Assembly (NCBI GenBank): GCA_005778405.1
Contig: SXOA01000180.1
Span: 87,886-151,885 of the forward strand
Length of the DNA stretch: 64,000 bases
DNA from: Planctomycetaceae bacterium
Lineage (GTDB): Bacteria > Planctomycetota > Planctomycetia > Pirellulales > Pirellulaceae
Direction: 5' to 3'
The notes beneath the pieces were generated by a model, which was not told the DNA's origin, did no database searches, and saw only the letters and a program-made list of their open reading frames with translations. The position numbers were made by a program, and so were the translations under genes. Of this stretch, positions 34,720-45,086 are shown in pieces; position 1 is the stretch's first letter; every line of letters starts with the position of its first letter.

Positions 34720-36204
34720 CTACGCCACAATTTCCCTTATCGGCGTCCCGAAATCCTGGTCCAGCCGTTTGCGGCCGGGGATTTCCATGTTGCGGGGGTC
34801 GAGGCCGAGGAGGTGGAAGGTGGTGGCGTGGATGTCGGTGACGTAGTGGCGGTTTTCCACGGCGTGGAAGCCGAGCTCGTCGGTTGCGCCGTGGGCGATG
34901 CCACCTTTGATGCCGCCGCCGGCGAGGGCGACCGAAAAGCCGTAGGGATGATGGTCCCGGCCGTTTGAACTCTCGGCTCCGGGGGTGCGGCCGAATTCGG
35001 TCCCGATGACGACGAGCGTTTCATCGAGCAAGCCCCGCTGCTTCAGGTCGGCGAGGAGGCCGGCGATCGGCTGGTCGACCTGCTTGCAGAGCGCGGAGTG
35101 CCCGGCTTTGAGATTGCTATGGGCGTCCCAAGCTCCCGCGCCGCCGTTGCTGCCGTGGAAGAGCTGCACGAAGCGGACGCCCCGCTCCACCAGCCGGCGG
35201 GCGACGAGGCATTGCTGGCCGAAGGTGCGGGTCTCGTTCTGGTCGAGGCCGTAGAGCTTCTGGCCCGCGGCTGTTTCGGCTGCGATATCGACGACTTCGG
35301 GAACGGCCCTTTGCATGTGGAAGGCCAGTTCGTAGGAACGGATGCGAGCCCGGACGGCGGGATCGTCCGGGTATTCCACGGCGGCGATCTGATTGAGCTG
35401 ATTCAGCAGGCCGAATTCGCCGAATTGCTCCTCGCGGAAGACTTCCTTGCTGGGCATCGCGAACGGCAGCGCCGTGGCGGGGTCGGTGGAAAGCTGAATG
35501 CCGGCGTGTTCGGGGCCAAGGTAATTCGCCCCGTGCCCCTGCATCCCACCGCAACAATCGGCCAGCGGCGTGCCGAGAACACAGTAGCTCGGCAGGTTGT
35601 CGTTGAGCGAGCCCAGCCCCCAGTGGGCCCACGAGCCGACGGTGGGAAACGGCCCTTCAATCGCGTGGCGGCCGGTGTGGAATTGAAGCTGCGCTCCGTG
35701 GTCGTTGTCGGTCGTCCACATCGAGCGGACGATGGCCAGGTCGTCCACGTGCCGGCCCAAATGCGGGAACCAGTCGCTCATGGCGATGCCGCTCTGGCCC
35801 CGCTTCCCATAGCCGACCTGGAGCGGATAGATCGTGGGCTGGACTTTGTGCTGGCCGGGAACGAACTCCTTGAGATTGCGTTTGAGATAGGGCGAATCGA
35901 GCACAGCCTTGTAGGGACTCTGCTCAATCGTCTTCCCCGCATGTTCATTGAGTGCCGGCTTGGGGTCGAACGACTCCATGTGGCTCATGCCGCCGACTAG
36001 GAAAATCCAGATGACGTTCTTGGCTTTGGGCTCTGGCTTGCTTGCAAACTCTTCGCCTCGAGCAAAGTTATCTTTCGCCAGCATCGCGCCGAGGGCCACG
36101 CCGGCGAAACCCATGCCGATATCGGAGAGAAATGCGCGGCGGGAGGGTTTCACGCGAAGGCGCGGAGACGCGAAGAAAGCAGAAGAGTTAGGCCTCATAT
36201 TCAT
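34720..36204 (-). CDS. Tat-exported DUF1501 protein
   Basis: A 494-residue member of DUF1501, a family related to sulfatase/alkaline-phosphatase folds and very abundant in planctomycetes. A twin-arginine signal SRRAFLSDIGMGFAGVALGAM (Arg22-Arg23) precedes the domain with WIFLVGGMSHMESFDPKP, then HFGQQCLVARRL-type (FGQQCLVARRLVERGVRFVQ) and GTEFGRTP. It pairs with the PSD1 protein encoded 65 bp upstream, as is usual, and the pair is thought to act on polymers or in envelope processes. Residues 9-18, before the Tat motif, are encoded by a 30-bp repeat-like string (36151-36180). Confidence 0.92.
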   Translation of the reverse strand: MNMRPNSSAFFASPRLRVKPSRRAFLSDIGMGFAGVALGAMLAKDNFARGEEFASKPEPKAKNVIWIFLVGGMSHMESFDPKPALNEHAGKTIEQSPYKAVLDSPYLKRNLKEFVPGQHKVQPTIYPLQVGYGKRGQSGIAMSDWFPHLGRHVDDLAIVRSMWTTDNDHGAQLQFHTGRHAIEGPFPTVGSWAHWGLGSLNDNLPSYCVLGTPLADCCGGMQGHGANYLGPEHAGIQLSTDPATALPFAMPSKEVFREEQFGEFGLLNQLNQIAAVEYPDDPAVRARIRSYELAFHMQRAVPEVVDIAAETAAGQKLYGLDQNETRTFGQQCLVARRLVERGVRFVQLFHGSNGGAGAWDAHSNLKAGHSALCKQVDQPIAGLLADLKQRGLLDETLVVIGTEFGRTPGAESSNGRDHHPYGFSVALAGGGIKGGIAHGATDELGFHAVENRHYVTDIHATTFHLLGLDPRNMEIPGRKRLDQDFGTPIREIVA

Positions 36205-36269
36205 AGTTTAGTTTCCACCGAATTGCCTTCTCTCTTTTCTTCCTTCGCGGCTTTGCGTGAGGCCCTCTT

Positions 36270-39200
36270 CTATCGAACCGTCAAAAAGTCATTATGGTTC
36301 ATCAGCACATGCACCAGATTCTCCCGCGCCCGTTGCTTGGGGTCCGTTGAGGGTGGCACGGCTGCCGCGGGCCCGGCGGTGAAGGGGGATAGGCCTGGGG
36401 CGGCGAGGCGTTGGGCTTGGTCGGCGAGGAACGTAACGCAGGTGGACTGTTCGTCGCTACTGGGCCCTCGGTTCAGGATTCTGGCAAAAGCGTCCTGCAC
36501 GAATCGTTGCTCCAACTCTTCCGCTTGCGGTTTCGCCCCCGCAAGTGACTCGGAGATTTTTTTGGCGAGCAATCGCGATTGGGCCAAGGTGAGGGAACTA
36601 TTTGCCATGGCCAGCGCTTGTTGCGGAGCGATACTCTCGCTCCGGCGGTAACATTCGACGACGTTGGCGCTGTCGAAGAGGGAGAGGAACTGCATCTTCT
36701 TTTCTTTCGTGCTGCGGAAGTAGATGCTGCGACGGTTGGAGGTGAGGCCGGTCATTTGGTCGATGTCGGGACCACTCATCGTTACGTCCAGCGACCCAGC
36801 CACGAACAGCGTGGCATCCCGCACGATCTCCGCCTCCATCCGCCGCGGATTCTGCCGCCAGTAGTATTTATTCTCGGGGTCAACTTCCTGATTCCTGGCT
36901 CCTGATCCCTGACCCCTGACCCCTGTCCCCTGGCTGCTCGCCAGCCGATACGTCCGGCTCATCACAATGAGCCGGTGGATGTGCTTCTGGCTCCAGCCTT
37001 TGTCCATGAGCTCGACGGCCAGCCAGTCGAGCAACGGCTGGTTGGTGGGCTGCTTGCCGTTGAGGCCGAAGTCAAAGACGCTCGGTACGAGCGGTGTGCC
37101 AAAGTGCCGCAGCCAGATGTGGTTGATGGCGACGCGGGCGGTGAGGGGATTCTCTTTCGAGGAAATGAACTTCGCCAAAGCCAGCCGCCGGCCGGTGCTG
37201 GTGGTGGGATAGACGGGGGTTAGTTTGGTATAGGCTTCATTCGGCTCTGCGATGGCAGCCTGAGCGGCGTCGCGAGCCTTGATGGCGTTCTGCACGGCGG
37301 TGTCGGCGTCGGTCGCGGCTTTGGCAGTTGGCATATCGCCCGGCTTCACCGCCCGCTTCGCCTTGACAGCCGCCAGTTCGGCTTGAATCAAGGCCTTCTC
37401 GGCGTTCAGCAACGCCAACTCCCGCTCCGTCTTTCCAGCGACAAGTGCCAGTTCCTTCGCATTGGCCGCTGGTGGATTCGCATAGGCAGCTTTGTCCGCG
37501 ACAATGCGGGCTTCCAGCGAAACCACCGAGACATTCGCCGCCGCTAATGTCTTTTCGGCCATCGCGGCGTTTTTCTCACTTTCGCCGACAGCCGCGGCCA
37601 GCGCTTCGGCCTGGTTGCCCGGAACGACTTCGCCGCCGGGCTGCGTGAAGGCCAAAGTTGGCGACAGCGGGCTGACTTCCGCACGGATGAACTCCGCGGT
37701 TGCGTCATACGTCCAGAAGATCATCCGCCCTTCGCTGGCCCGTTCCGCGGGTATCTTGCACGCCAGCACGAGCTTATCATTGACGGAGACATTGGCGATT
37801 CCTTCTTTGACCGCCAGTGTCAATTCATATTCCTTGCCGACTTCCTCGACCGTCTCCTTGGGCGTCGTGACGGGGTAGCTGTCGATGCCTCCCTTTTTCA
37901 GCCACCAGTGCGGACCCGCGCCTGCGGCACTCAGATAGACCGCCTGCAGCTCCTTGTCGCCGACTGCGTCAAACGCGATGCCAACGGATTTATAAGTGTC
38001 CCCTCCGGTGAGCTTGTACTTCAGCTTTGCCACGAAATCCCGTGGATGCGACTGGACCGAAGTGATGCCGCACATGGCGTCCTGAGGGTCGCTTTGCACC
38101 AGCCGCCCATCCTTGTAGTCCCATTTGCCTGGTCCGAGTTTCCACACATCGTCGCGCTGCTTGCCGAAGTCATCAACAATGAGCGGCTCTGCGGGCTTGA
38201 CCGGTTCCGTCTTCGCAGGCTCCTTCGGCGGTTCTGCCGGTGCCTTGGCGGCGAACTCAGTTTGTTTCTGCTTCGCGGCAGCAAGCGCCTGCTGGGCGAT
38301 TATGACGGCCGCTTTGGCCTTTTCAGTTTCCGCCTTGGCCGCAGCGACCGCTTCCGTCTGAACATTCGGTTGCAAACCCGGATACCAAACCGTCACCGGC
38401 AAATTCACCGGCTGCACGTCAAAGCTGACTTGCTGAAAGACCTTGGGTGCGGCGGGAGCCAGCGGCTTGTCCTTGACGGGATCTTTGTCATTGCCGCGTA
38501 CGAAGAGAAACGTCTGGGTTTCGGCTTTGGCATCGAACACGCGGGCCAAGCCATCTTTCGTCGTATCGCTCTGCCCCGGCACGCGGTCCAAGCGAATGTC
38601 GTGCGGTTCAAAGACCGCCCGCAGTTTGTAGTACTCTTCCTGGCTGATGGGGTCGTACATGTGGTCGTGGCAGCGGGCGCAGTTGAACGTGACTCCCATG
38701 AACGCCTTGCCGGTGTGCTCAATGGTGTTGTCGAGCCACGAGTTGCGGTTGAACTTGTACCAGTTGCGGACCAGGTAGCCCGTAGCCCGAATGGTCGCCG
38801 GGTCGTCGGGGGCCAGCTCGTCCCCGGCCAGCATCTCCTCAATCATCCGGTCATACGGCCGGTCGGCATTCAGCGATTCCACGATCCAGTCTCGCCACCG
38901 CCAGATATGCGGCTGGCTTTCGCGAATCTCCGCGCCATATCCGTCCCAGTCGCTGTACCGCCAAACGTCCATCCAGTGCCGCCCCCAGCGTTCGCCGTAG
39001 TGCTTGCTGTCCAGCAATTTGTTGACGGACTTTTCATAGGCCTCGGGAGAAGTATCAATCAAGAAATCCTGCATCTCTTGCGGTGTTGGCGGCAGACCAA
39101 TGAGATCGAGATAGACTCGCCGCAATAACACCTGCTTACTGGCTTCATCGACCGGCTTGAGCTTCAGCTCTTCGTGCTTGGCAGCGACAAAGGCATCGAT

Positions 39201-39650
39201 CGGATTGCGGACGAACTCGCTATTCACCGGCATCGGCACGGCGGGGCGGGCTGCCTTCTTGAACGACCAGTGATCGACCTTCGCTTCGGCCCCTTCCGGC
39301 GGCGGCACGGCTCCCTGATCAATCCAGGCCTTGAGCGTCTCAATCTGCTTCGCCGTCAGCGGGTCCCCCTCCGGCGGCATCTTCAAATCCCCCTGCCGCA
39401 GCACAGCCGCTATCAGCCGGCTCTCGCCGCTCTTTCCCGGGACCAACGCCGCGCCGCCGTCGCCACCCTTCACCAGTCCCGGTACGCTATCGAGGCGAAA
39501 ATTGCTTTCCTGTTCGAGCGAACTATGGCAGCGGTAACAGCGCGTGGCCAGAATCGGTTTGACATCACGGAGATAGTCGACCTTGTCCTGGGCGACCGCC
39601 AGGGTGCAAAGTCCGGGCGACAAAAGAGCCAATACGAACATCCGTTTCAT
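36270..39650 (-). CDS. PSD1-type planctomycete cytochrome c / DUF1549 / DUF1553 protein
   Basis: About 1126 residues, exported (signal FVLALLSPGLCTLAVA). The planctomycete cytochrome domain has haem motif Cys38-x2-Cys41-His42 (CYRCH) with the later MPPEG axial-ligand region. DUF1549 follows (LIGLPPTPQEM, YGERWGRHWMDVWRYSD), then a Lamin-G/coil linker (residues about 390-800 with Ala/Lys-rich heptads) and DUF1553 (NHIWLRHFGTPLV, DWLAVELMDKGWSQKHIHRL). It is probably a periplasmic redox partner of the DUF1501 protein. ATG 39650 is chosen over the longer frame because of the signal peptide. Residues 907-922 (GVRGQGSGARNQE) come from an in-frame short tandem repeat. Confidence 0.92.
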   Translation of the reverse strand: MKRMFVLALLSPGLCTLAVAQDKVDYLRDVKPILATRCYRCHSSLEQESNFRLDSVPGLVKGGDGGAALVPGKSGESRLIAAVLRQGDLKMPPEGDPLTAKQIETLKAWIDQGAVPPPEGAEAKVDHWSFKKAARPAVPMPVNSEFVRNPIDAFVAAKHEELKLKPVDEASKQVLLRRVYLDLIGLPPTPQEMQDFLIDTSPEAYEKSVNKLLDSKHYGERWGRHWMDVWRYSDWDGYGAEIRESQPHIWRWRDWIVESLNADRPYDRMIEEMLAGDELAPDDPATIRATGYLVRNWYKFNRNSWLDNTIEHTGKAFMGVTFNCARCHDHMYDPISQEEYYKLRAVFEPHDIRLDRVPGQSDTTKDGLARVFDAKAETQTFLFVRGNDKDPVKDKPLAPAAPKVFQQVSFDVQPVNLPVTVWYPGLQPNVQTEAVAAAKAETEKAKAAVIIAQQALAAAKQKQTEFAAKAPAEPPKEPAKTEPVKPAEPLIVDDFGKQRDDVWKLGPGKWDYKDGRLVQSDPQDAMCGITSVQSHPRDFVAKLKYKLTGGDTYKSVGIAFDAVGDKELQAVYLSAAGAGPHWWLKKGGIDSYPVTTPKETVEEVGKEYELTLAVKEGIANVSVNDKLVLACKIPAERASEGRMIFWTYDATAEFIRAEVSPLSPTLAFTQPGGEVVPGNQAEALAAAVGESEKNAAMAEKTLAAANVSVVSLEARIVADKAAYANPPAANAKELALVAGKTERELALLNAEKALIQAELAAVKAKRAVKPGDMPTAKAATDADTAVQNAIKARDAAQAAIAEPNEAYTKLTPVYPTTSTGRRLALAKFISSKENPLTARVAINHIWLRHFGTPLVPSVFDFGLNGKQPTNQPLLDWLAVELMDKGWSQKHIHRLIVMSRTYRLASSQGTGVRGQGSGARNQEVDPENKYYWRQNPRRMEAEIVRDATLFVAGSLDVTMSGPDIDQMTGLTSNRRSIYFRSTKEKKMQFLSLFDSANVVECYRRSESIAPQQALAMANSSLTLAQSRLLAKKISESLAGAKPQAEELEQRFVQDAFARILNRGPSSDEQSTCVTFLADQAQRLAAPGLSPFTAGPAAAVPPSTDPKQRARENLVHVLMNHNDFLTVR
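36884..36932. repeat. CTGACCC-type tandem repeat inside PSD1 coding sequence
   Basis: Degenerate 7-8-bp units (TTCCTGA, TTCCTGG, CTCCTGA, TCCCTGA, CCCCTGA, CCCCTGT, CCCCTGG) run for about 49 bp in frame. The encoded segment interrupts the usual junction in DUF1553 between SSQ and VDPENKYYWR. Confidence 0.75.
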
Positions 39651-39869
39651 CAGGCAATCCTTCGAGGAGGCGGGACGAGGAATTCGAAGGTCAGGCGAGG
39701 CATCAACTATCATTGATGGTAGCCCCAGCCCGTTTGGCAAGCAAGCGAAACGAGGTGTTCGCGATGGCTGCTGTATAGTGAGTTTCACGCGGCAAACTGG
39801 TACGATACTGCGTCTCGCTCGCTCCTGGGCGGAGGTTCCGCAAGAAAACCCAAACGTAGCATCAGAAGA

Positions 39870-40862
39870 ATGGCGGATAGAAATATGAAGAATAATGGCA
39901 AATATGCGATCTGGACCTGGATCCTGGCGTTTGGCCTTTTGGGCTGCGGGGGAGAGTCAGGAAAACCTGCAGTTGAGAAGCAAGCTCTCAAAGGGACGAT
40001 TGGCGTGTCGGTGCTTACCATGCGAAATCCCTTCTTCAAAGTCATCGCCGACAATATTGAAGCAGAAGCAAAAAAGGCGGGCTACGACACGATTGTCACC
40101 GACGGCAACAACAACAAGGAGGAACAGCGTCGGCAGGTGCAGGATTTTATCGTGAAGAAGTGCTCGGCAATTGTCCTATGTCCCACCGATGCCGTCGGAG
40201 TTGGCCCAACCATTCAGGAGGCCAACGCTGCGGGAATTCCGGTGTTTACCGCGGACCTGGCATGCCTGGACCCCAAGGCGGAAGTCGTTTCCCACATTGC
40301 CACCGACAACCTCGCCGGCGGCAAGCAGGCGGGTGAAGCGATGATCGAGGCGCTCGGAGAGTCAGGGGGCAAGATCGTCATTCTCGACTTCAAGTCCGCG
40401 GAATCCTGCCTGCTACGAGTCAAAGGGTTCCGCGAGGTGATCGACGCTCACAACAAGGGGCGCATGGCGGGGAAGATCGACGTTGTTTCCGAACTTCCCG
40501 GTGAAGGGCACACCGACCAGGGTTACAAATGCACGCAAGATGCCTTGCAATCGACGCCCGATTTGGCCGGCATCTTTGCCATCAATGACCCTTCCGCACT
40601 GGGAGCTCGCGCCGCCCTGGAGCTGGCGGGCAAAGAGAACCAGGTGAAAATCGTCGGTTTTGACGGCCAACCAGACGGCAAACAGGCGATTAAGGATGGG
40701 AAGATCTATGCCGATCCGATTCAGTATCCCGACCGCATCGGCCGCCTGACCGTGCAAACGATTCTGAGGTACTTTAGCGGCGAACAGGTCGAGAAACAGC
40801 AGCTCATTCCCACGGAGCTTTATCGGAAGGCGGACGGCGAAAAGGATCCGTCGCTGAAATAG
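39870..40862 (+). CDS. Sugar ABC transporter substrate-binding lipoprotein (RbsB-like)
   Basis: A 330-residue periplasmic binding protein of the ribose/galactose cluster. The lipobox is LLGC (Cys26), preceded by a hydrophobic signal. The core has GTIGVSVLTMRNPFFKVIADNIE, then TDGNNNKEEQRRQVQDFI, IPVFTADLACLD and FAINDPSALGARAALE, all standard for this fold. An ATG at 39885 would give an equally good lipoprotein signal. It is followed 21 bp later by the permease gene; no ATPase gene is nearby. Confidence 0.92.
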   Translation: MADRNMKNNGKYAIWTWILAFGLLGCGGESGKPAVEKQALKGTIGVSVLTMRNPFFKVIADNIEAEAKKAGYDTIVTDGNNNKEEQRRQVQDFIVKKCSAIVLCPTDAVGVGPTIQEANAAGIPVFTADLACLDPKAEVVSHIATDNLAGGKQAGEAMIEALGESGGKIVILDFKSAESCLLRVKGFREVIDAHNKGRMAGKIDVVSELPGEGHTDQGYKCTQDALQSTPDLAGIFAINDPSALGARAALELAGKENQVKIVGFDGQPDGKQAIKDGKIYADPIQYPDRIGRLTVQTILRYFSGEQVEKQQLIPTELYRKADGEKDPSLK

Positions 40863-40883
40863 GCGAAGTATCGGATTCCACTC

Positions 40884-42218
40884 ATGGGCAATCGTCTCCG
40901 CAGCTTGTTCTCGGAATACGGCATGCTGGGCGTACTGCTGCTGCTGTGCCTGGTCTGCAGCGTCGCCACGATCTCCAAGCAACAGCCGACCGATGGCTGG
41001 ACCGCAGACCGGCTGGCGGCAAAAGTGGCAACGGAATATCCGGGAGGGAGCGCGGTTATCGTGGGGCTCCGCAGCGGTGAAGAAGGTGCGTTCGTGAATG
41101 CCGTCCGTGTCGGACTCGAGCGGAGAGGCATGACAGTTCTGGCCGGCGTTAACGGCCCCCCCGCGGAGATGGAACGGGCGATTCGCAGCGCGATCGCAGC
41201 GGGACGCCGGGTGGACGTGATTGTTTCTTCGCTGTCCGTCGCCGAGTATCCCATTTTGCAGCCCGCGCGGTACGCCTCGCCGCTTACCGAAAAAATGCAC
41301 ATTGTCTCCCCGCGGGTGTATTACTGGCCAACGTTCCTGCTGACGAGCAACCTGATGAATATCGTCCAGCAGGTTTCCGTCATCGCAATCATCGCCATCG
41401 GCATGACGATGGTCATTATCTCGGGTGGCATTGACCTTTCCGTCGGCAGCGTGATGGCGCTCGCGTCGGTTACCGTCGCCTGGCTCATTCTCAAGCTCGG
41501 CGGCAGCGGCTGGACGCTGACGGCGAACATGTGGCTGGCCAGTCTCCTCACCGTCGCCCTCTGCGGATTGTCCGGCCTATTCACCGGCACCATGGTGACG
41601 CGGTTTCAAGTCCCACCCTTCATCGTCACGCTGGCCCTGATGATGAGCTTTGGCGGCCTGGCGTTCCTGATCGGTGAAACAGGGCAGGGGAACAAGATTT
41701 CGATTCCCGCTGAATTCATGGCATTCGGCAGAGGGAAGCTGTTGGGAATGCCGCTAAGCGTACTCTTGATGCTCTTCCTATACGCCTTGGCCCATCTCAT
41801 CCTGACCCGTACCGTCTACGGCCGACATCTGTACTCGCTCGGGGGAAATGCGAAGGCGGCGTTTTTGAGCGGCATTCGCGTGGCCCGCGTCACGACGGTC
41901 GCTTACGTGGCGTGCTCGGCTCTAGCCGGGCTGGGGGGCATCATTCTCTCGTCGATCTTCTCGGCCGGAGATCCGCTCACGGGAGCCCAGTATGAGCTGA
42001 TGGTCATTTCTGCCGTCGTCGTCGGTGGCACTTCGCTATCTGGCGGCGAAGGGAAGATCGTCAACACTCTCGTCGGCTCTCTCGTGATCGCCGTTACTGG
42101 AAACGCGATGAATCTGGCCAGGCTTAACAGCCATGTGCAGATGGTGGTGCTCGGCGGTGTGATTCTGGCGGCGGTCTTGATTGACCGATTAAAGAGAGGA
42201 AAGGTTAGTCGTAGTTGA
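40884..42218 (+). CDS. Sugar ABC transporter permease (RbsC-like) with extracytoplasmic insertion
   Basis: A 444-residue permease. The RbsC core starts near residue 137 (NLMNIVQQVSVIAIIAIGM) and contains IISGGIDLSVGSVMALASV, YSLGGNAKAAFLSGI and AGDPLTGAQYELMVISAVVVGGTSLSGGEG (split over two helices). Between the first helix (about 10-30) and the core, about 100 residues (37-135) form an extra soluble segment with alternating strands and helices (SAVIVGLRSGEEG, MTVLAGVNGPPAEMERAI, VDVIVSSLS). This resembles one lobe of a periplasmic-binding-protein fold. Usual RbsC length is about 320. The ATPase RbsA is not encoded nearby. Confidence 0.9.
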   Translation: MGNRLRSLFSEYGMLGVLLLLCLVCSVATISKQQPTDGWTADRLAAKVATEYPGGSAVIVGLRSGEEGAFVNAVRVGLERRGMTVLAGVNGPPAEMERAIRSAIAAGRRVDVIVSSLSVAEYPILQPARYASPLTEKMHIVSPRVYYWPTFLLTSNLMNIVQQVSVIAIIAIGMTMVIISGGIDLSVGSVMALASVTVAWLILKLGGSGWTLTANMWLASLLTVALCGLSGLFTGTMVTRFQVPPFIVTLALMMSFGGLAFLIGETGQGNKISIPAEFMAFGRGKLLGMPLSVLLMLFLYALAHLILTRTVYGRHLYSLGGNAKAAFLSGIRVARVTTVAYVACSALAGLGGIILSSIFSAGDPLTGAQYELMVISAVVVGGTSLSGGEGKIVNTLVGSLVIAVTGNAMNLARLNSHVQMVVLGGVILAAVLIDRLKRGKVSRS

Positions 42219-42240
42219 TGACTGATCGATCCATCTGGCG

Positions 42241-43320
42241 CTAGTACGCCGCCTCTACCAGCTTTGCCTTCCGCTTCCCCTTGGCCATCGCGGCAGCGGT
42301 CGATTGAATGATCTCACTAGCGGCGGTGCATTGAGCCTGGCTGACATCGAGGTGGGTGACGAGGCGCACCTGGGCGGGGCCGATGGCGAAGCAGAGGACG
42401 TTTTGCTCCTTGAGCTCGGCGGCGAACTCGGCAGCGGTGCCGAGAGCTTCTTCCACGCGGAAGATGACGATGTTGGTGTCCACCACGTCCGGCGTGAGCG
42501 TCAGGCCGTCTGTCTGGCGGATGGCTTCGGCCAGGATTTGCGCGTTGGCGTGGTCTTCCAACAGACGGCCGCGGTTGTTCTCCAGTGCGTAGAGCGCCCC
42601 GGCCGCGATGATGCCGACTTGCCGCATGCCGCCGCCAAACAGCTTGCGGTGGCGGCGAGCTTCCTTCATGGCTTCCTTCGTTCCCGCGAGCGCGGAGCCG
42701 ACGGGAGCGCCGAGCCCCTTGCTGAAGCAGACGCTGACCGTGTCGAAGCGCTGGCTCCAAGTGTTCGCATCGATGTTGGTGGCCGCGACCGCGTTGAACA
42801 GTCGGGCTCCGTCGAGGTGAGTCCGCAAACTGTTCTTATGGGCCCACTCACAAATCGCAACCATATTTTCGTACGGCTGGATTTTGCCCGCTCCGCGATT
42901 GTGCGTGTTTTCCAGGCAGATTAGCCGCGTTCGGAGGAGGTGCTCGTTGTCTGGCCGGATGAGCCCGCGAACCTGGTCCACATGCAGAACGCCGAACTTT
43001 CCTTCCACCGTCCGCGCCACTAGGCCGCTGAGCTGGGCGAATGCTCCTTGCTCGTAATTGTAGATATGGCAGCCGCTCTCGCAAATAAACTCGTCTCCCG
43101 GCTTGCAGTGGATGCGAACCGCCACCTGATTGGTCATCGAGCCGCTCGGCATGAACACCGCGGCTTCTTTCCCCAGCAGTTCCGCCGTGAGTTTCTCCAG
43201 GCGATCGCAGGTAGGATCGACGTCAATCACGTCGTCCCCCACGGGGGCAATGGCGATGAACTGCCGCATGGCGGGGGTAGGGCGGGTGACGGTGTCGGAG
43301 CGAAGGTCGATGGGGGGCAT
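42241..43320 (-). CDS. Low-specificity threonine aldolase-like PLP enzyme
   Basis: A 359-residue beta-eliminating-lyase family protein that cleaves L-threonine or allo-threonine to glycine and acetaldehyde. The N-terminus IDLRSDTVTRPTPAM, the active site THLDGARLFNA (Asp170, Arg173) and the PLP lysine Lys201 in SVCFSKGLGAPVGS are all present, as is GMRQVGIIAAGALYALE. Its stop is 22 bp from the end of the convergent permease gene. No operon partner is seen. Confidence 0.92.
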   Translation of the reverse strand: MPPIDLRSDTVTRPTPAMRQFIAIAPVGDDVIDVDPTCDRLEKLTAELLGKEAAVFMPSGSMTNQVAVRIHCKPGDEFICESGCHIYNYEQGAFAQLSGLVARTVEGKFGVLHVDQVRGLIRPDNEHLLRTRLICLENTHNRGAGKIQPYENMVAICEWAHKNSLRTHLDGARLFNAVAATNIDANTWSQRFDTVSVCFSKGLGAPVGSALAGTKEAMKEARRHRKLFGGGMRQVGIIAAGALYALENNRGRLLEDHANAQILAEAIRQTDGLTLTPDVVDTNIVIFRVEEALGTAAEFAAELKEQNVLCFAIGPAQVRLVTHLDVSQAQCTAASEIIQSTAAAMAKGKRKAKLVEAAY

Positions 43321-43501
43321 GGGGATGAGAGGTTAGTGGAGAGAGGTCAAAGGGCAGAAGTCAGACTAACCGGGTATTTGGCCAGTCGCCAGTAGCTAAT
43401 TGCGGACAACCTGTTTGACAGGCATTGGGCAATGCTCCTACGCTATTAGTCAGCAGCAAGGGCAACGTTCGTACTTTCCGCCAATAGCTTATAGGAATCC
43501 C

Positions 43502-44860
<1,359 letters not shown>

Positions 44861-44890
44861 AAGAGCGAGCGCCTCAAAAGTTCAGTCTGA

Positions 44891-45079
44891 TTAATCGCTC
44901 CTGCGATCGGGAGCGAGAATTGGTTTAAGGATCGCCCAGACAACGGCGGCTCCTAGCAGGATAGCTACCATCTGGGCACGTTCATTGGTGAGCACGAACC
45001 GTGCTGTAAAGTACAGCCCCGCCAAGATAGGCGGCGCTAGAATCGCCACGATCAGCAGGCTCCGGAGGCTGAATTTCAT
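44891..45079 (-). CDS. Small membrane protein
   Basis: About 62 residues from the ATG at 45079, with GAGGAT as ribosome site. Two hydrophobic helices (LRSLLIVAILAPPILAGLYF and QMVAILLGAAVVWAILKPIL) are separated by a short charged loop. The MKFSLRSLL start is a pattern I associate with small planctomycete membrane proteins. It lies 8 bp after the amidohydrolase on the same strand. No function can be given. Confidence 0.7.
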   Translation of the reverse strand: MKFSLRSLLIVAILAPPILAGLYFTARFVLTNERAQMVAILLGAAVVWAILKPILAPDRRSD

Positions 45080-45086
45080 GGCATCC

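Noticed and set aside
44896..44915. CGCTCC..GGAGCG hairpin as a terminator
   Set aside because: It lies inside the end of the small membrane protein gene and lacks a U-tract.
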